Shown here piece by piece: positions 23,601-36,428 of a stretch of DNA of 64,000 nucleotides (positions within the stretch are counted from its first letter, which is position 1; each line of letters opens with the position of its first letter). Both the position numbers and the translations under genes were made by a program. Below the pieces are notes generated by a model, which had not been told where the DNA came from, ran no database searches, and was given only the letters and a program-made list of their open reading frames with translations. Origin of the DNA: Quercus robur (taxonomy: Eukaryota; Streptophyta; Magnoliopsida; Fagales; Fagaceae); NCBI RefSeq assembly GCF_932294415.1, contig NC_065535.1, positions 66,919,862 to 66,983,861 on the forward strand, written 5' to 3'.

Positions 23601-25107
23601 TGGTTTTTGGCTTAGCATCACTAACATAGTTGTAGTCGTTTTACTTCCTCATACACAGGTTCTAAGGTCCTTTTACTATTCAAGAAATTTGAACTATTGG
23701 AACAAAAAGACAAAAAAAAAAAAATTTATTTTAGTAATGGTATCTAGTTATCCTTATCAATTTTTTTATTTATCATTGTAACATTTAGGAATCCATCTCA
23801 TTCTTCTTATTAACCTCAGGGCATTTATAAAGAAGAAAGGGAGAAATAATGTTACAGTGGATGACCTTGTGCATGTAATTACTCCAAAGGGCAGAGGTAA
23901 GGATTTTTATTTTTCTTTCCTATGGTTCCCTCTTTTTCTTTTGTCTTTTTTTTTTTTTTTTTTCTTTTTTTAAATTGTAATTGTCTATAATAAGGAAGCG
24001 ACTTAATCATGACTGCTTGGAACACCTTATTCTTATTCTTATTGGATCTTGGGCATACTTAGTTTTAAGTTAAGCAATTTGCTCATGCTTATAAGAAATT
24101 TCTCTATGTCTTGTTTTATAGTACCTGTTTGCATACTGCGTTTGCTCCGTTTCTGCGTTTTCTGCTTTTTTTTTTTTTTTTTTTCATGCGTTTTCCCCCC
24201 TCACAAGCGGTTACTGTTCATGTACGGTACATGAACAGTAGCCGCAATACTTGACCAGTTTTTCATGAACAGTGCATCCGTGCACTGTTCATGGACCCAC
24301 AAATTTCATTTTTTATCAATTTTTTTATTAAAAACGGGTCCCACGGTACTATTCATACATTTAAAAATTATTTTGCTACAGTGTTTTCAGTTTTCAGTTT
24401 CAGCAAAATAAGTTCTATCCAAACAGACCCATAAACTCTTATTTATAAAAAAATAAATAAATAAATAAAAATATGTATTTTTTTATAAACTCTCTCTCTC
24501 AGTTTTATATCTTTTAGGAATAACCTAGTGGATAAACAATGCATGCATGATATGTGCATAATGCAATGTTAGTGGTGAGACAGAGAATTTCAAGAGATTC
24601 TTATAAAATAGAAATGACAGATGAACAGTGTCCACACAGTGTGTAAATAAAGCGCTGATATTCTCAATTAGAGTGTGAGAAGCATCTGGGATGGGTGCAG
24701 AATGCAGTGATAGTATCAACTAGGGTGTAGGAAGTGGCAGGCAATGTCATTGACATGGATTGGTAGTGTAGTGGACCGGTGGCAAAGGGTTGGTTCTTGC
24801 AAATTAACTCTGATGTTACCCTTTACTTTGATTTAAAATTTATACTGGAGTCATAAAAATCCAGGTGATTGACTGGCTATTAGATGGTCATGGACATTAA
24901 TTTATACAATTGCCCAGATTTTATTTTCATGGTGTAATGCCTTGTTCATGTAGTTCAATCCTTCAAATTAGTTTGTGGTTTCAATTGAACACTTGTGTTT
25001 AGGACTCCTTAACATCTCCCTCTGTCCATGCAGCCTCCGTTCCTGATTCTATAAAGGCTGAACTGTTGCAAAGAATTCGTAAATTCCTTGTGTCGGCAGC
25101 TCTCTGA
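20647..25107 (+). CDS. ENY2: ENY2/Sus1 subunit of the SAGA deubiquitination module and TREX-2
   Basis: There are five exons: up to 20648 (leader plus AT), 20850-20937, 21090-21184, 23820-23896 and 25034-25107. The start codon is split: exon 1 ends in AT before a GTCAGT donor and exon 2 supplies the G, giving [12 protein letters not shown]. The product is 111 residues, as usual for plant ENY2, with the family blocks [18 protein letters not shown] and [15 protein letters not shown]2 is a small helical nuclear protein that joins the H2B deubiquitinase module and the mRNA export complex. No other in-frame ATG precedes residue 40 or so, which supports the split start. Intron 3 (2.6 kb) shows nothing recognisable; intron 4 contains a MITE. 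The gene is head-to-head with PGM48. Confidence 0.93.
24120..24430. mobile_element. MITE-like element in ENY2 intron 4
   Basis: The right end, read inward, is GGGTCTGTTTGGATA, and the left end GTACCTGTTTGCATA matches it imperfectly. The form recalls Tourist-type (PIF/Harbinger) termini, but the target duplication is unclear. Inside are two strong hairpins: 24207-24245 (19-bp arms with one wobble) and 24264-24293 (arms CATGAACAGTGCA and its complement, 4-nt loop). Both are built on ACTGTTCATG. Confidence 0.65.
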
Positions 25108-27349
25108 TACACCAGCATGGTTGTCTAGCATGAGCTCTATGAAAGTTACAAAAGTTGAATCATAAGAAGCCTTTGTTCAGCGAGCAGACACTAGGTTTCT
25201 AGGGGTTGAGACAGCTGTAATTTCTGGAAGAGGTAGCCCAATGCTTGAGAAAAGTTTCATCATTTTATTGCTGTTATTGTAGGAAGTGGTTCCTTATGCT
25301 TGTAATAATACTTCTTAATGACAAATACTTTAATTGGTCCACTGTTGGATCTTTGTATGTCCTCTATTCTATGTTCAGCTTGCGAATTTGGGTAAGGGAG
25401 ACTGCTAACTCTGGTTCATTGGTTTTTGAATACAATCCCATACCATTAGATGATAAAAAAAAGTCCCCCTACCTGAATTAAACTCTTAATTTCGACACTG
25501 AACAGTTCCGGCCAGTCCAGAGTGTATCACAAGACATATATACGGGATTTAACAGTGAATAATAAAACTCCTTTTGTCAAAATAATAATAATAATAATAA
25601 AACTCTAGCAATTCTTACCCAAAAAAAAAGTAATTTTTCTGTCATATGTGGTCTTTTGTTATTGAGGTTTGATAGTATATAGTTCCTTTTTCTAAAGAAA
25701 GAAGCCGAATGTTGCAATTGAAATGGAGGAAGGCAGTGTTAACGGATATGTTCAGATGGTTAGGTTGTTGAATTTGAGTAATGCTTAGAGTTCTAGTCTA
25801 CGTCTTTAGCTTTGGATTTTATCTGCTTTGTACTATGAAAGTTTATGATATTTATGTCAATTTATGATTATTTTCATATCTCGTGTCTTAAGGTTTTATT
25901 CAAACAATTCTATCCTCTCATCTGAAAAAGATGGGAAAATTTTTAAAAAGAAAGAAGAGCTTATTCGATTTTCACTAGTACTTTGTCTATGTACGAGTTT
26001 TTGTCGGCCACCACGAGAAAGTTTTGAACCCCCACTTTTTTTTTCCTTTGATAATTAAATCCCAATTCCCAACCATTAAAGCTGGAGACTTATGCCATAG
26101 AGAATAGAGATAAATGAAAGAGACTCGGCAGTCGGCTCATCTAAAGGGAAAATATCTTATAACCGAACTAGGCTTTAGCTGAAGGCTGGAATCCTAATTT
26201 CCTAAATATGCTAGGTGTTACACTCTGTTGATAAACATTTGAGTCTTAACTGGTTATATAAACACAATTATTTGACTTTATTAAATGAATAACAAGTTGA
26301 TATTTGCCAATAGGATATAGCTCAATTGACATTTTTTGGTACTTTCGAACTCAATTGACATTTTCTAGTATTTTGGAGAAATATAGGCATAGCTAAAATA
26401 GCGTGGAGAAACATAGGCAGGCACACTTCTAAAAATCTTAGAGAGCTTGGCTAATCTCTAAGGGACCATAATCTCACCACCCCACACATCAGACAATTAC
26501 ATAAACAAATTCCTTAGGAGTGACTCCAAATACATTGAATCGAAGAGTCATGGATCATATAAGACATGGAAACCATTGAACCAACTCCTTGGAATTACGA
26601 TCATTTCATATTATTTATGAATACTTTGTTTTATTAATTTCATATTGAATGAGTATACGGCGAGTTTCAGGACTAGCGAAATAGCATTGAACCAACTCCT
26701 TGGCATTAACGATCATTTCTATTATTTATGAATACTTTTTTCCGATTATTTTCATATTAAATGAGCATATAGTAAGTTTCCATTGCTTGTAAAGAGAAGG
26801 AGAAAAAAAAATATTTTGAAGGGGCATTCCAATATGCCAAATTGCCAGTCACAGTTCACACTAAACAAAGCTAAGGGGCCGGCCTCTAAATGCCAGAAGA
26901 TCGATACTGCCAAACCAATAGGATTTGAATTCGATTACTAGCCACCACCACAAGGTCGAGAATGCTGTCCATTTTTAACCAAACACATAAAAAAACAGAA
27001 AATAGTTTTTTGGAACTGTGTTCATAATCACAAATGATAAACGCGTCAAGCCCTTTATATTTAGAGGACTTTTAGCATTACACACAGAGGTTGTTCTCTT
27101 TTACATCTTAAAACTCTGTCTGTAACATTTATAATGCTATCAAATGTCATGCAACTTAACAAGTATCCTCACAAGATACAAGACTATTTATTCAGCTGGC
27201 TCACACACACTTTAACCTATTTTTTTTCAAGAACATTTGCCCAACCAGACTTATCCCTGAAGCTTGCGCTCTATGGAAAATCTGTGAAAAGCACACAGCT
27301 GACATGCACCACAAAAACCTACTACATTGCAATTCTGCTTACATATTGC
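25108..27349. other. Tail-to-tail spacer between ENY2 and the DCD gene
   Basis: The spacer holds the ENY2 3' untranslated region and AT-rich DNA. No further gene is seen. Confidence 0.6.
26571..26780. repeat. Tandem duplication, about 110 bp, two copies
   Basis: CATTGAACCAACTCCTTGG...ACGATCATTTC..ATTATTTATGAATAC occurs near 26573 and again near 26684. Both copies are followed by TTTTCATATT(A/G)AATGAG(T/C)ATA, with moderate divergence. Confidence 0.8.
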
Positions 27350-29407
27350 TTATGCAACAGTGCCTGCTTGTTCGCAGAGGTCTAATAGATCCAGGGTCTG
27401 CAAAATCATGGAATAAAAATTTATGGTCATCAGAATGACATGAAAATAAAAAAGAAAGAAGATGAATATGATAATCAAGGATATCCAATATACCTCTGGA
27501 ACTGAGAGCTCAAGACGGAATTTGGGGCCATCATAGTGATGCAAGACTGGCCTAAAGGCATCTTCTTCCAAAGCCTTGCAGATTTTTCTAACACGGATTC
27601 TCACCTATTTAAATGGGTTAAACAGTTCCATCAGCTATTGATATCTCCCATATACACCAAACAAACAAAGCTTTCCAATTCATAAATCTAAATTATACCT
27701 GAGCGGGAAACCTTGACTCGCCTTTACATTTTTTATCTTCCCAAGCAGTTGCATCAATGTTAGATCCCCCAAAACTTGTTGCCTAACCATTATCAAAAAA
27801 CACACAATCAATCTCAAAGTTGAGCATAAAACTAATTAACCTCATAATTCCTCTAGGGAGAGAAACTTTGCCTATGCGTGACATTGTAAAGAAGAGAGGA
27901 AAGAAAACAGGAAAAGGAAACAAAAAGAGGTAACTAAATTAACATGGATTCCAGATATCTAACAATCTCTGATGAAAACAGTAATATACTGGACAATAAC
28001 TCCTACTGCCCATTGGCCATCCTCCCCCTAAACCTTGTTCAACAACTGCTAATATGCTCTTTTCACAAGCTCGTGCCCATTGACAGGCAGGAGAAATACA
28101 AAAGCAGACGACCAATACAACACTTGCCAGTTTTTTTTATAAGATAAAACTTATCAGTTATTACCCCAACTATCAAAAGAATGAAAATAAAACAATCTAA
28201 AGCCAAACTGTGGTCTCTCAATCAAATAACGGGGAAAATAATGATATGATAATCAATTTTGCAGAAAATCTGACAATCTAACCGACCCTGTACTACCAAG
28301 AGAATTTCAAAGGAAATAAATGCAATAAATAGGAACAAGTGAGAACAAACCTCAAAGATTCCATGCAACTGGTGAGTAGTGTAATTATAGAGAAACAGTG
28401 GTAAGCCTGGGGTTATTGCCCGAACAGAATCCCGATATCTTGGAGGCAAACCTATAAAATGAATGCAATAATAACATACACAAGTCATTCACTTGATATG
28501 ATCAATAACTGAAAAAAAAAATACTAAACTTAAACAGCCACTATAATAACACTCTAATATGAATACATGCAATCATCTTCCTCAAATATGTGGCACTCCA
28601 TCTTAAAGCATTAAATACTCGGTTTTGGACCATTGAACTGCTGATTATAATTTCAAAATCCCTCTTCAATCACTGGCGAAAACATACAAACTCCTGTTGA
28701 TGGATGAGTATGATCACAACATTATATAAAAGATGCCTAAATACATGTCAGCACTATTCATGCCTAGGTACTTCTGTTTAAGTCCAGGAAAATATATAAA
28801 AGAGAAGATTACCAAATAGCTGTCGCTTTAAATCTTCCTGCATCGTGTCATTATTACATACAAAGATGTATCCCCCCAACACCTCATTCCGTGGGAGTGT
28901 CTCTGTTGCTGGCAAGGTCTTGAACCTTTTGTCAACTGCATTGTTGGAGTTGGCATTTTCATTGTTGTTGTTGGTGGTGGAGTTGTTGGAGTTATTGTTA
29001 TTGATGTTGTCATTGGATGCTTTGCTGATGAGGTTATTGCCACTATACTTGGTACCCATTATGTTTCCCATAAGGGTTGCATTGTTTTTCTGATAAACTG
29101 CATTCATATTATAAATACCATTCCTGAGGGAAGAACTTTTGTTCACACTTTCAGTTAATTTAGAGTCCAAGTTCAACATGTTGAAGTTGAGGCTTTCAAA
29201 TTTGTTGTCTTCCTGGAACCCAAACTTCTCCCTTGTCCTCATTTCAGTTGGGCCCTTGGAGAGATCAAGGTTATTCATGCGCTCGCCCTTTATCCTTGTC
29301 TGCTCAGCCAATTTTGAAGCAGCCACTAACCATTTGTGATCCTCTGAGACTTTTGATTGTCCTCGAAGCTCATCACCCAATTGCCAAAAGCTATGCATGC
29401 TCTCCAT
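27350..29407 (-). CDS. DCD-domain, asparagine-rich protein (At3g27090-like)
   Basis: There are five coding exons: 29407-28813, 28451-28351, 27783-27700, 27604-27494 and 27397-27350. All introns are GT-AG and phases agree, giving 312 residues. The N-terminus MESMHSFWQLGDELRG matches the plant family. An Asn-rich stretch spans about residues 132-155 (NNNN runs), and the DCD (Development and Cell Death) domain spans about residues 175-310, with the blocks FVCNNDTMQEDL, LPPRYRDSV, LFLYNYTTHQLHGIFE and FPAQVR. DCD proteins such as soybean NRPs act in ER- and osmotic-stress cell death signalling; the same role here is an inference. In-frame codons upstream (to 29443) probably belong to the 5' intron. 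The gene is tail-to-tail with ENY2. Confidence 0.92.
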
Positions 29408-30870
29408 CTTTGCAAAACCTAATTTCATTGACACAAAGAACAAATCATTTTAATGTAAGAGAAGAAAATGCTTATTTCACCCAAGAAGTATGACCAAAGA
29501 ATCCAATGCATAAAAAGAAAAAGAACAAAACAATTTTAACCGTAAAATAAAAATAAATAAATAAAAAGAAGAAGAAGAAGCATTTGGGCTTCTCATGATC
29601 TAAAAAAGGATAAACTAACTCATATTTACCAAACAACATCAACAACAAAACCTTAGTCCCAAAATTTGGTACCCAAAAAAAACTGCCAAACAAGGTAGAA
29701 AAAAATTATATGTTCATGATCAAGTTACTTGGTTTGATTATTTTAAGCTTCGAGGATCAGCATCAGAGAAGAGAAATATGTTATGAAAATCATGTATATC
29801 ATTCTAGCAGTACACGAAGAAATCACAAGTCCCAACAATTCAAAAAGTGAAAAACATCAAAGATTACACTATAAATCAGATCCTTGAAAAGACCATTCAT
29901 TTCTTTCAACGTGTCATGACCAAAAGATGCACAGACCATAACAGCAACTGGGTTATTGTGGAAATATTATTAATTTTTCAGAACTACTTACAAAGAGCCG
30001 ATTAAAGCCTTATTTTTTAAAGGCATTCAAAAGGAACTCAGACACCTCAACCAAAAAATCAGCTTTAGTATTTCCATTCCTACCTAGCCATTCAGCGACT
30101 TATGAAGCAACTCTTCAACGCAAATTGAAAAAGACACCCACATTCCAAAACCCACATTACTCCAATTATATTATATTTTATTACCCAATTTTCTTTTTTT
30201 AATTTTTATATTAGATCACATTTTCCTATACTTTACCTCTCTTTCTCGGCAAGTAAACAAGGGAAATGGGGGACCCAAAACCAAAAAAAAACTCAAAGTC
30301 AAACCTAATTCCCCGACCCAAAAAAAACCCAGAAACAAAAACAAAAATTTCAAACTGCAACATCATTTGACTCAGGAAAGACCAACATTACTCCAAATCT
30401 GGACTTAAATCGAGCTAATAAACACCAAAAAAACCACATAAAGCAAACAAATTTTTCCACTACATCAAGATCCAACACATGCAGCCAAAATAATAACAAA
30501 AAATATATAAATGCAGAGTATGAGAAAATCTAGAAGAGAAAAATGCAATATTGGAAAGTAAATTACCAGGTGAACGTAAAAGGTGAAGTAAGCAGAGAGT
30601 TTAGTAGTAGTAAAGGACGAGAATTAAGGAAGTTAATAATGTAGAGAGTGAGATTCTGAGATGGGAAGTGAGAGAAGAGTAAAGAGAAAGCCCTAGATTT
30701 TTGGGTGGGGATTCAAAGAATGAGGAAAAATAAAGAGTTCACCTTTTATCTTTTCTCTATCTAAGCTTAGCTTGCTTGCTTGGCTGTGAGACCCGAAGCA
30801 CACGACAGACAGTGTGTATGTGTGTGTGTGTGTGAGATAGAGAGAGAGAAAGGAAAGGGGAGCTGGATTT
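29408..30870 (-). other. 5' untranslated exon and intron of the DCD gene
   Basis: A donor (CACCTG then GTAATT) lies at 30567/30566, and a CAAAG acceptor sits directly before the ATG at 29407. This suggests a leader intron of about 1.15 kb. Upstream of it the region is rich in TG and GA repeats (about 30815-30860). No transcript evidence was available to me. Confidence 0.5.
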
Positions 30871-33800
30871 TTATGCTTAGATCTATTTAGTTGAGTTTCC
30901 CGAAATACCCTTTTCTAATTTACTCAATTACGGGGCTGCCATTTCTTTTTCTTTTTCTTTTTTCTTTTTAAGATAAAAAGTTTTCTATATCTTCTAGTTT
31001 TTAATAATTAATATAATTGAAAATATTAATAATAAAAAAATTAATGGTTAAAACAAATTCACATTAAAATGGTGGAAGACAGTTCCCTTTTTTTTTTCTT
31101 TTGATAAACAAGGTATTTATACATTTTCAAGTTTCTGACTATTCTTTTAAGTATGTGCAGTCACCCCGTTCCACATATACCGAATTATTACATGAAGAAA
31201 TTCCTTGGAAATGATCCAAAGATGCTGACGATTCCTAAAGTACCTTGATTGTGTTTTATTTTTCCGCTTTTGCAATCTTCAACACTTATATGGTGTTATT
31301 ATTACATTCTCTTGTTATCTAAGTCTATAATTATTAGCCTAGCCACTATCACTATTTTTCAAACGACTATCGACCACCACTGCCTATCACTCGATTTACC
31401 CATTGTTTTCGTTCATTAACTACCATCACTGAACCTATCGGTCATTATAATTGCCATCGACCACCACTAGCTCGCTGTCACCACCATTGTAATTACTCAA
31501 CACTATAAATCATTTTCAAGTTGACAAAAAAACAACAAAAAGTTAATCACTTTTTTGAAATTATTTTTCTGTTGAAAAATATTTTGCAAGATCCAATGTC
31601 CCGTCACTAGCTAAAAATATTTTTATTAAGAAAAACCATGTTAAAACAAAATGTACCTTCTTAAATTGCATAAAGTTATTGACTTCTTTTCAAATACTTT
31701 AGTGGCAATTGTCAAGGTGTGTGGTCGAAATAATTTGTCATCTCTACACTTTTTTTTAAATGATATGGATAAGATTTGTTGCCAAAAGCTATCGAGACGT
31801 CTTTACTTTTAGTTTTTCAAATCTCCTTATTTGGTACATATACTTAAACAATAATTTTCAATTTTTAAATAATATTATATGTATTTTTACACATTTTTTA
31901 TTCACACATATTTCTAAAAAAATTCAAACAACGTTACTAACAACATTGACAAACGGGCCAATTTGTCACCAAAAATAGTTCAAAACTCATATTTTAAAAA
32001 GATTATTAATTTGCATTCTTTTGTTTGAGGTTAAATTTTTTTTATTTTATACTGTATAACTTTTTAAATCTTAACATCAAAGCATAATTTTAAATTTAAG
32101 AAATTGCATTGATAATAATAGCTTTTAAAATTATAAGTCTATTTAGATATTTTTTTAATTTGTAAATTACACACATAAAACACGTTTTGAATCCACAGCC
32201 TCATCGTTTACCTTTCTTTTATCAAGATAATGAAATGTCATTTAGTTTAGACTCATTTGCAATATACTTAAATGTTCAACTACTTACCCGTCATTAGCTA
32301 ATTTTTTATTTAGATAAATATTTAACATTAAAACAATATATGACTTTTTTTTTTATTAGAAACAGCTAAAATATACCCTTTTTTTAGAATGATAAAATAT
32401 ACCTTCTTAAATTGCGTTAAGTCATTGACTTTAGTTTTTAAGTATACTGTAGTGGCAACTATCACGGGTTGTGAGTAGAGACAAATTGTCATCTCTACAC
32501 TTTCTTGTAAATGTTATGGATAAGATTTTGTTACCAAGAGCTGTTGATACGTGATACGTCCATGCATTTTACTTTATAAATCTATACTTGTCTTTAGATT
32601 CTATACTTATCTTTAGTTCAAAACCCATATTATGAAAAGATTATTATTTTGTTTGTTTGAGACTTTGAGGTGAAATTTTTTATTTTATACTATTTAATCT
32701 ACGAAAATAAGTTAAAATTTTAAAAAATTAGATTATTAGTAATAATATTTTAAAGTTCTTCCAAGAGGTTTACTTAAAATTTTTTTATTGGTAAACTACA
32801 CATATTCAACGTATTTTTAATCCACCACAACCTTATCATTTACCTTTATTTTTCAATAAGATAGTGATTTACCTTTCTTTTATAAGACAATGAAATGTTA
32901 CTAATTAAAACTCATTTGCAGTATTCTTTATTCCATATCACTTTATCTTTTGTACTTTTTATAAACCAGTGCTGTGAATTCTTAATTGGGTTCAGTTAAA
33001 AAAAATTTATAAGAAATTAAAAAAACTCTCAAACAAATTAATCACATTTTTATATTTTTATAAAAAAAACTTTTAAAAAATTTCATTAATATATTCTCTA
33101 AGGGCGTACAACCCTTCTTAATTTTCCACTCACGTTAAGATTTTGTAATGTTAAAGTCTAGTATTCTTGGGGGCAAGGCAATCACAAATCACAAGAATTG
33201 GTAAAGTCCTCACAGGCACAAACAAGTTGCATTGACATTTAACAATATTGGTCAAAAACTCAAACCCACATGAAATGCCACGCAAAATAGTGGAGCTGCC
33301 TCCTATTGGTGTCATAAATGGGTCCACGAGAAACAGAAGAGTACTTGTAAAGTTGTAATTGAGCTCTTTGTCACTGGCCAGGTGATCTGAATAGTACCAG
33401 TAATCTGTCGAGTCTACATAGTAGTACTACAACTCTCTCGAGTCTACAACTTTTTCGTATTTCTAAAAGCTAACACTTTGCTGCATTTTCAAACTCGAAT
33501 TTGAACACCTTTTCCTAACACAGATGACTCAGTCAGCTTTGCTGATCATTCTTAATTGGAATTCCACCACTCAAAAGTTAAGCAAAGCCCTCAACAAAAT
33601 GCCAAAACCAGTGAACTTCAAATTTAAAACATGGATCCACATGCCCATCCACTTTCAGTTCTCCACCCACCAATAAAAAAAAAAAACAAAGACTTTGAAT
33701 ACATCTTTCACGGGTTCTAGTTGATGTCATGCTATGAACGTGCTGCCAATGCCATCTTACCTGTGACAGGTTCTCTTTGTTTTTTTTGAAGCAATTTTAA

Positions 33801-35197
33801 TTCTAATTTTCAAACACACGCTGCACCATCTTATTTGCTAGTCTTATATATGGATAGTTTGAGCCAAAAATGAGTTTTCAAAGTACATAAAAAATGATGC
33901 GTCAAACCACCATATGTTAGAATAAAATAAAATAAATTTAAAAATTATACTTAAATCAATCAAAATTCAAAATAAGAATGTTGTGAATATGTTATGAGAT
34001 TATATTTCGTCTCTAGAGTCTTAGACTTTCTTGCTAAAAATATAAGGATAATGATAGTTTGGGTCTAGTGAGTTTTTCGCTTCGTCCTAGGAGCATGGGA
34101 GTGTTTATGTGTGGCTTTTAGTGTTTTAAAGCAATGGACATAAGCCAAATACTTCTTAACTTAACCCATTTGAAATCACTTCAATGTGTTTTCTTATAAA
34201 ACTTATCATTAGTTCAAATATAAATTTTAATAAAAAATTTACTACGTTCTATATTTTATTTGAACAAAAAAAAAAAACTTGAAATAAATTTATTGTATTA
34301 TATAACAAAAATTAAGTTAAGAAGTTACCTTTTTTTTCATTTTTTATTTTAAAACAAAATGAGTAAAATTTGCATACTCTATTGAGTAAACTAAACCACG
34401 AGCCTAGAAATATCAATCTTTGTCATTGATTGGCAAACTTCTCGCCTTCTTGATCCAGCTCCATCAAAAAGCGATCTCACTTTCCATTATGATCGGGACA
34501 ATCTTGTTGGATCTCATGTTAACAGAAAGGATCTCCATTGGATAAAGATGACTTTTTTCCCTATCCTTTCTTGCTCGAGTTCGATTGTCAATCTTTTTGT
34601 TGTTTGTAGTTATTTTGGTATTTAATTGGATTTTAAATGTTAAAATTTTCGGTCAACCTAACCTCATCCAACCATTTGTCTCTACTAAACGGATAGATTT
34701 AAATAGGATTATAGAATAGGTTAGGATAAAGTTCTTAAATTTTAATAGGATAGTATTTGAATCCGTTCATGTGAAACTACATTATTATGCTAGGGTGCTA
34801 AATTCATAATAGAAAAAATAATTATTGGCCAAAGTTTACGTAAATTATGGTCTAATCAATGTATGAATGTGTAAAATATTATATGTTGGATCTAGAGTCG
34901 ACTCAACATATTTTGGGGCCTAAGAGGATAATTTGCATTTTATTTTTATGTGCAAATTATTAGTTTATTCCAATATCCTAAATATAGTTCTTGCTAAACA
35001 CTTCTTTGCAAAACTATCAAATAAATAGTTGTGTTTTTTTTAAAACAATTTTACCCTCAATTGAATTGATTTTTTTGTACTAATACTATGATGCAAAAAT
35101 CATGAAATATTAACCATGTTATTGGCATGTTAAATACATTTGATTTAATATATGGCCACATTATTATGATGATTTTTCATATGTGTGGAGCATTATC

Positions 35198-35229
<32 letters not shown>

Positions 35230-35674
35230 TGCAAATTCTAAATGATATATTTTTTGTCAAATACCTCAATTTAGCTTCAAACATATTCATTTCAAACTTT
35301 GCTCAAATTTGTGGCATGCAATAATAAGGCCCAATTTAGGATTGACTCAAAACATTTGGAGTGTTCTCTTATTTGTTAAATATTAATTTAATAATATTTA
35401 TGTTTTGATATTTATTTCATTTAAAAAATATTTTTATCACTTTTTGAGATGCAAGATTGCTATTAATTATGTATTGTGTTCAAGGTCTGCTAAGATTTCC
35501 TTTTTAACTAATAATGTCGTTAATTCACTTAATCTTTCTTGTGAGATAAGCAATCTTAAATATGATGTTGTCAATTTTAATTTTAAATAACTTCTTCTTG
35601 TATGTGCAAATGTAAAATGTATTGTAAGTTAATATTTTATAAGCGATACATCTTTTAGAAAAAGAAGTTTAAAC
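30871..35674. other. Long AT-rich spacer without recognised genes
   Basis: Mostly A/T tracts. A tandem duplication lies at about 31560-32935. A (TA)n run lies at 35199-35225. No ORF here shows a known domain. Confidence 0.6.
31560..32935. repeat. Diverged tandem duplication, two copies of about 680 bp
   Basis: Copy 1 (about 31600-32275) and copy 2 (about 32300-32935) share TACCTTCTTAAATTGC, GTCATCTCTACACTTT, ATGGATAAGATTT, GATTATTA.TTTG and CTTTTATCAAGA/TATAAGAC-AATGAAATGT in the same order. Spacing is similar and divergence is considerable. Confidence 0.8.
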
Positions 35675-35679
35675 CTTTT

Positions 35680-36423
35680 TGTAGGTGCACAATTCTAGTG
35701 GCCCAATCCTTGTTGGTCAAGTCTTGGTCCAAAAAGTCCCACACAATGAATTTTTTGTAGAGTATGGGCTAAAGAACTTAGTTTCAGTTAGCTTAAACGG
35801 TTTGTTGCATGGGTTAAGAAAATATAGAAAGAAGAACGAAAAAGATGGATGTGAAGAGAGATCCCTCTTAAGTGATCAGGCTCGAAACTTCATTCCTAGG
35901 CATATATTAACACAGTAAAATTTCTCTTCTGTGTTCCTCCTCTCCTCTTTTTTTCCATCCCTTTCTCTTGGGGGACTTTTACATATTATATAGGCCCTCT
36001 CCTATCATCTGGGCTTTACACTTGTTGATCATCCAAACCCCTACTTGAGCACCTGTCCCATCAAACACCCTTATCAATTCTTTGTGAGTTGCAGTGGTCA
36101 AGGTAGCACTATTCAGGGGTCTTCTCTTCATTAATGCGGTCAGGAGAGTAGTTGTGATGCATTTAATGTGGTGGTGGCAGCCTTTGCTGAGATATTTTGG
36201 GTTTCCTTTCTTTTTATGTATTTGGGGGATGGACTACAGTGGCTTGGACGCACCTTTGATCTGGATTTTGCAGTGTCCGAGGAGGAATTACTCCTCGGAC
36301 ATGTTCTCTTTGCCCTAGTGGGCCTAAATAAAGATTGCTTGAGCCACGATGTCTCCTCGGAAGAATTGGTCCTCGGACGGGCCTAGGGCCCAGCCAACTT
36401 ATTATTCTGGGCCAGTCCCCACA
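35680..36423 (-). repeat. Solo LTR of the same Tat-like superfamily (744 bp)
   Basis: It begins TGTAGGTGCAC and ends CAGTCCCCACA, flanked by the 5-bp duplication CTTTT at 35675-35679 and 36424-36428. It resembles the LTRs of elements 1 and 2. A perfect hairpin with arms GTCCGAGGAG and CTCCTCGGAC and a 6-nt loop lies at 36275-36300. A solo LTR with matching flanks indicates unequal recombination that removed the rest of the element. Confidence 0.88.
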
Positions 36424-36428
36424 CTTTT

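Noticed and set aside
27134-27385. 83-codon plus-strand frame
   Set aside because: It lies antisense to the last DCD exon and 3' region, with no domain.
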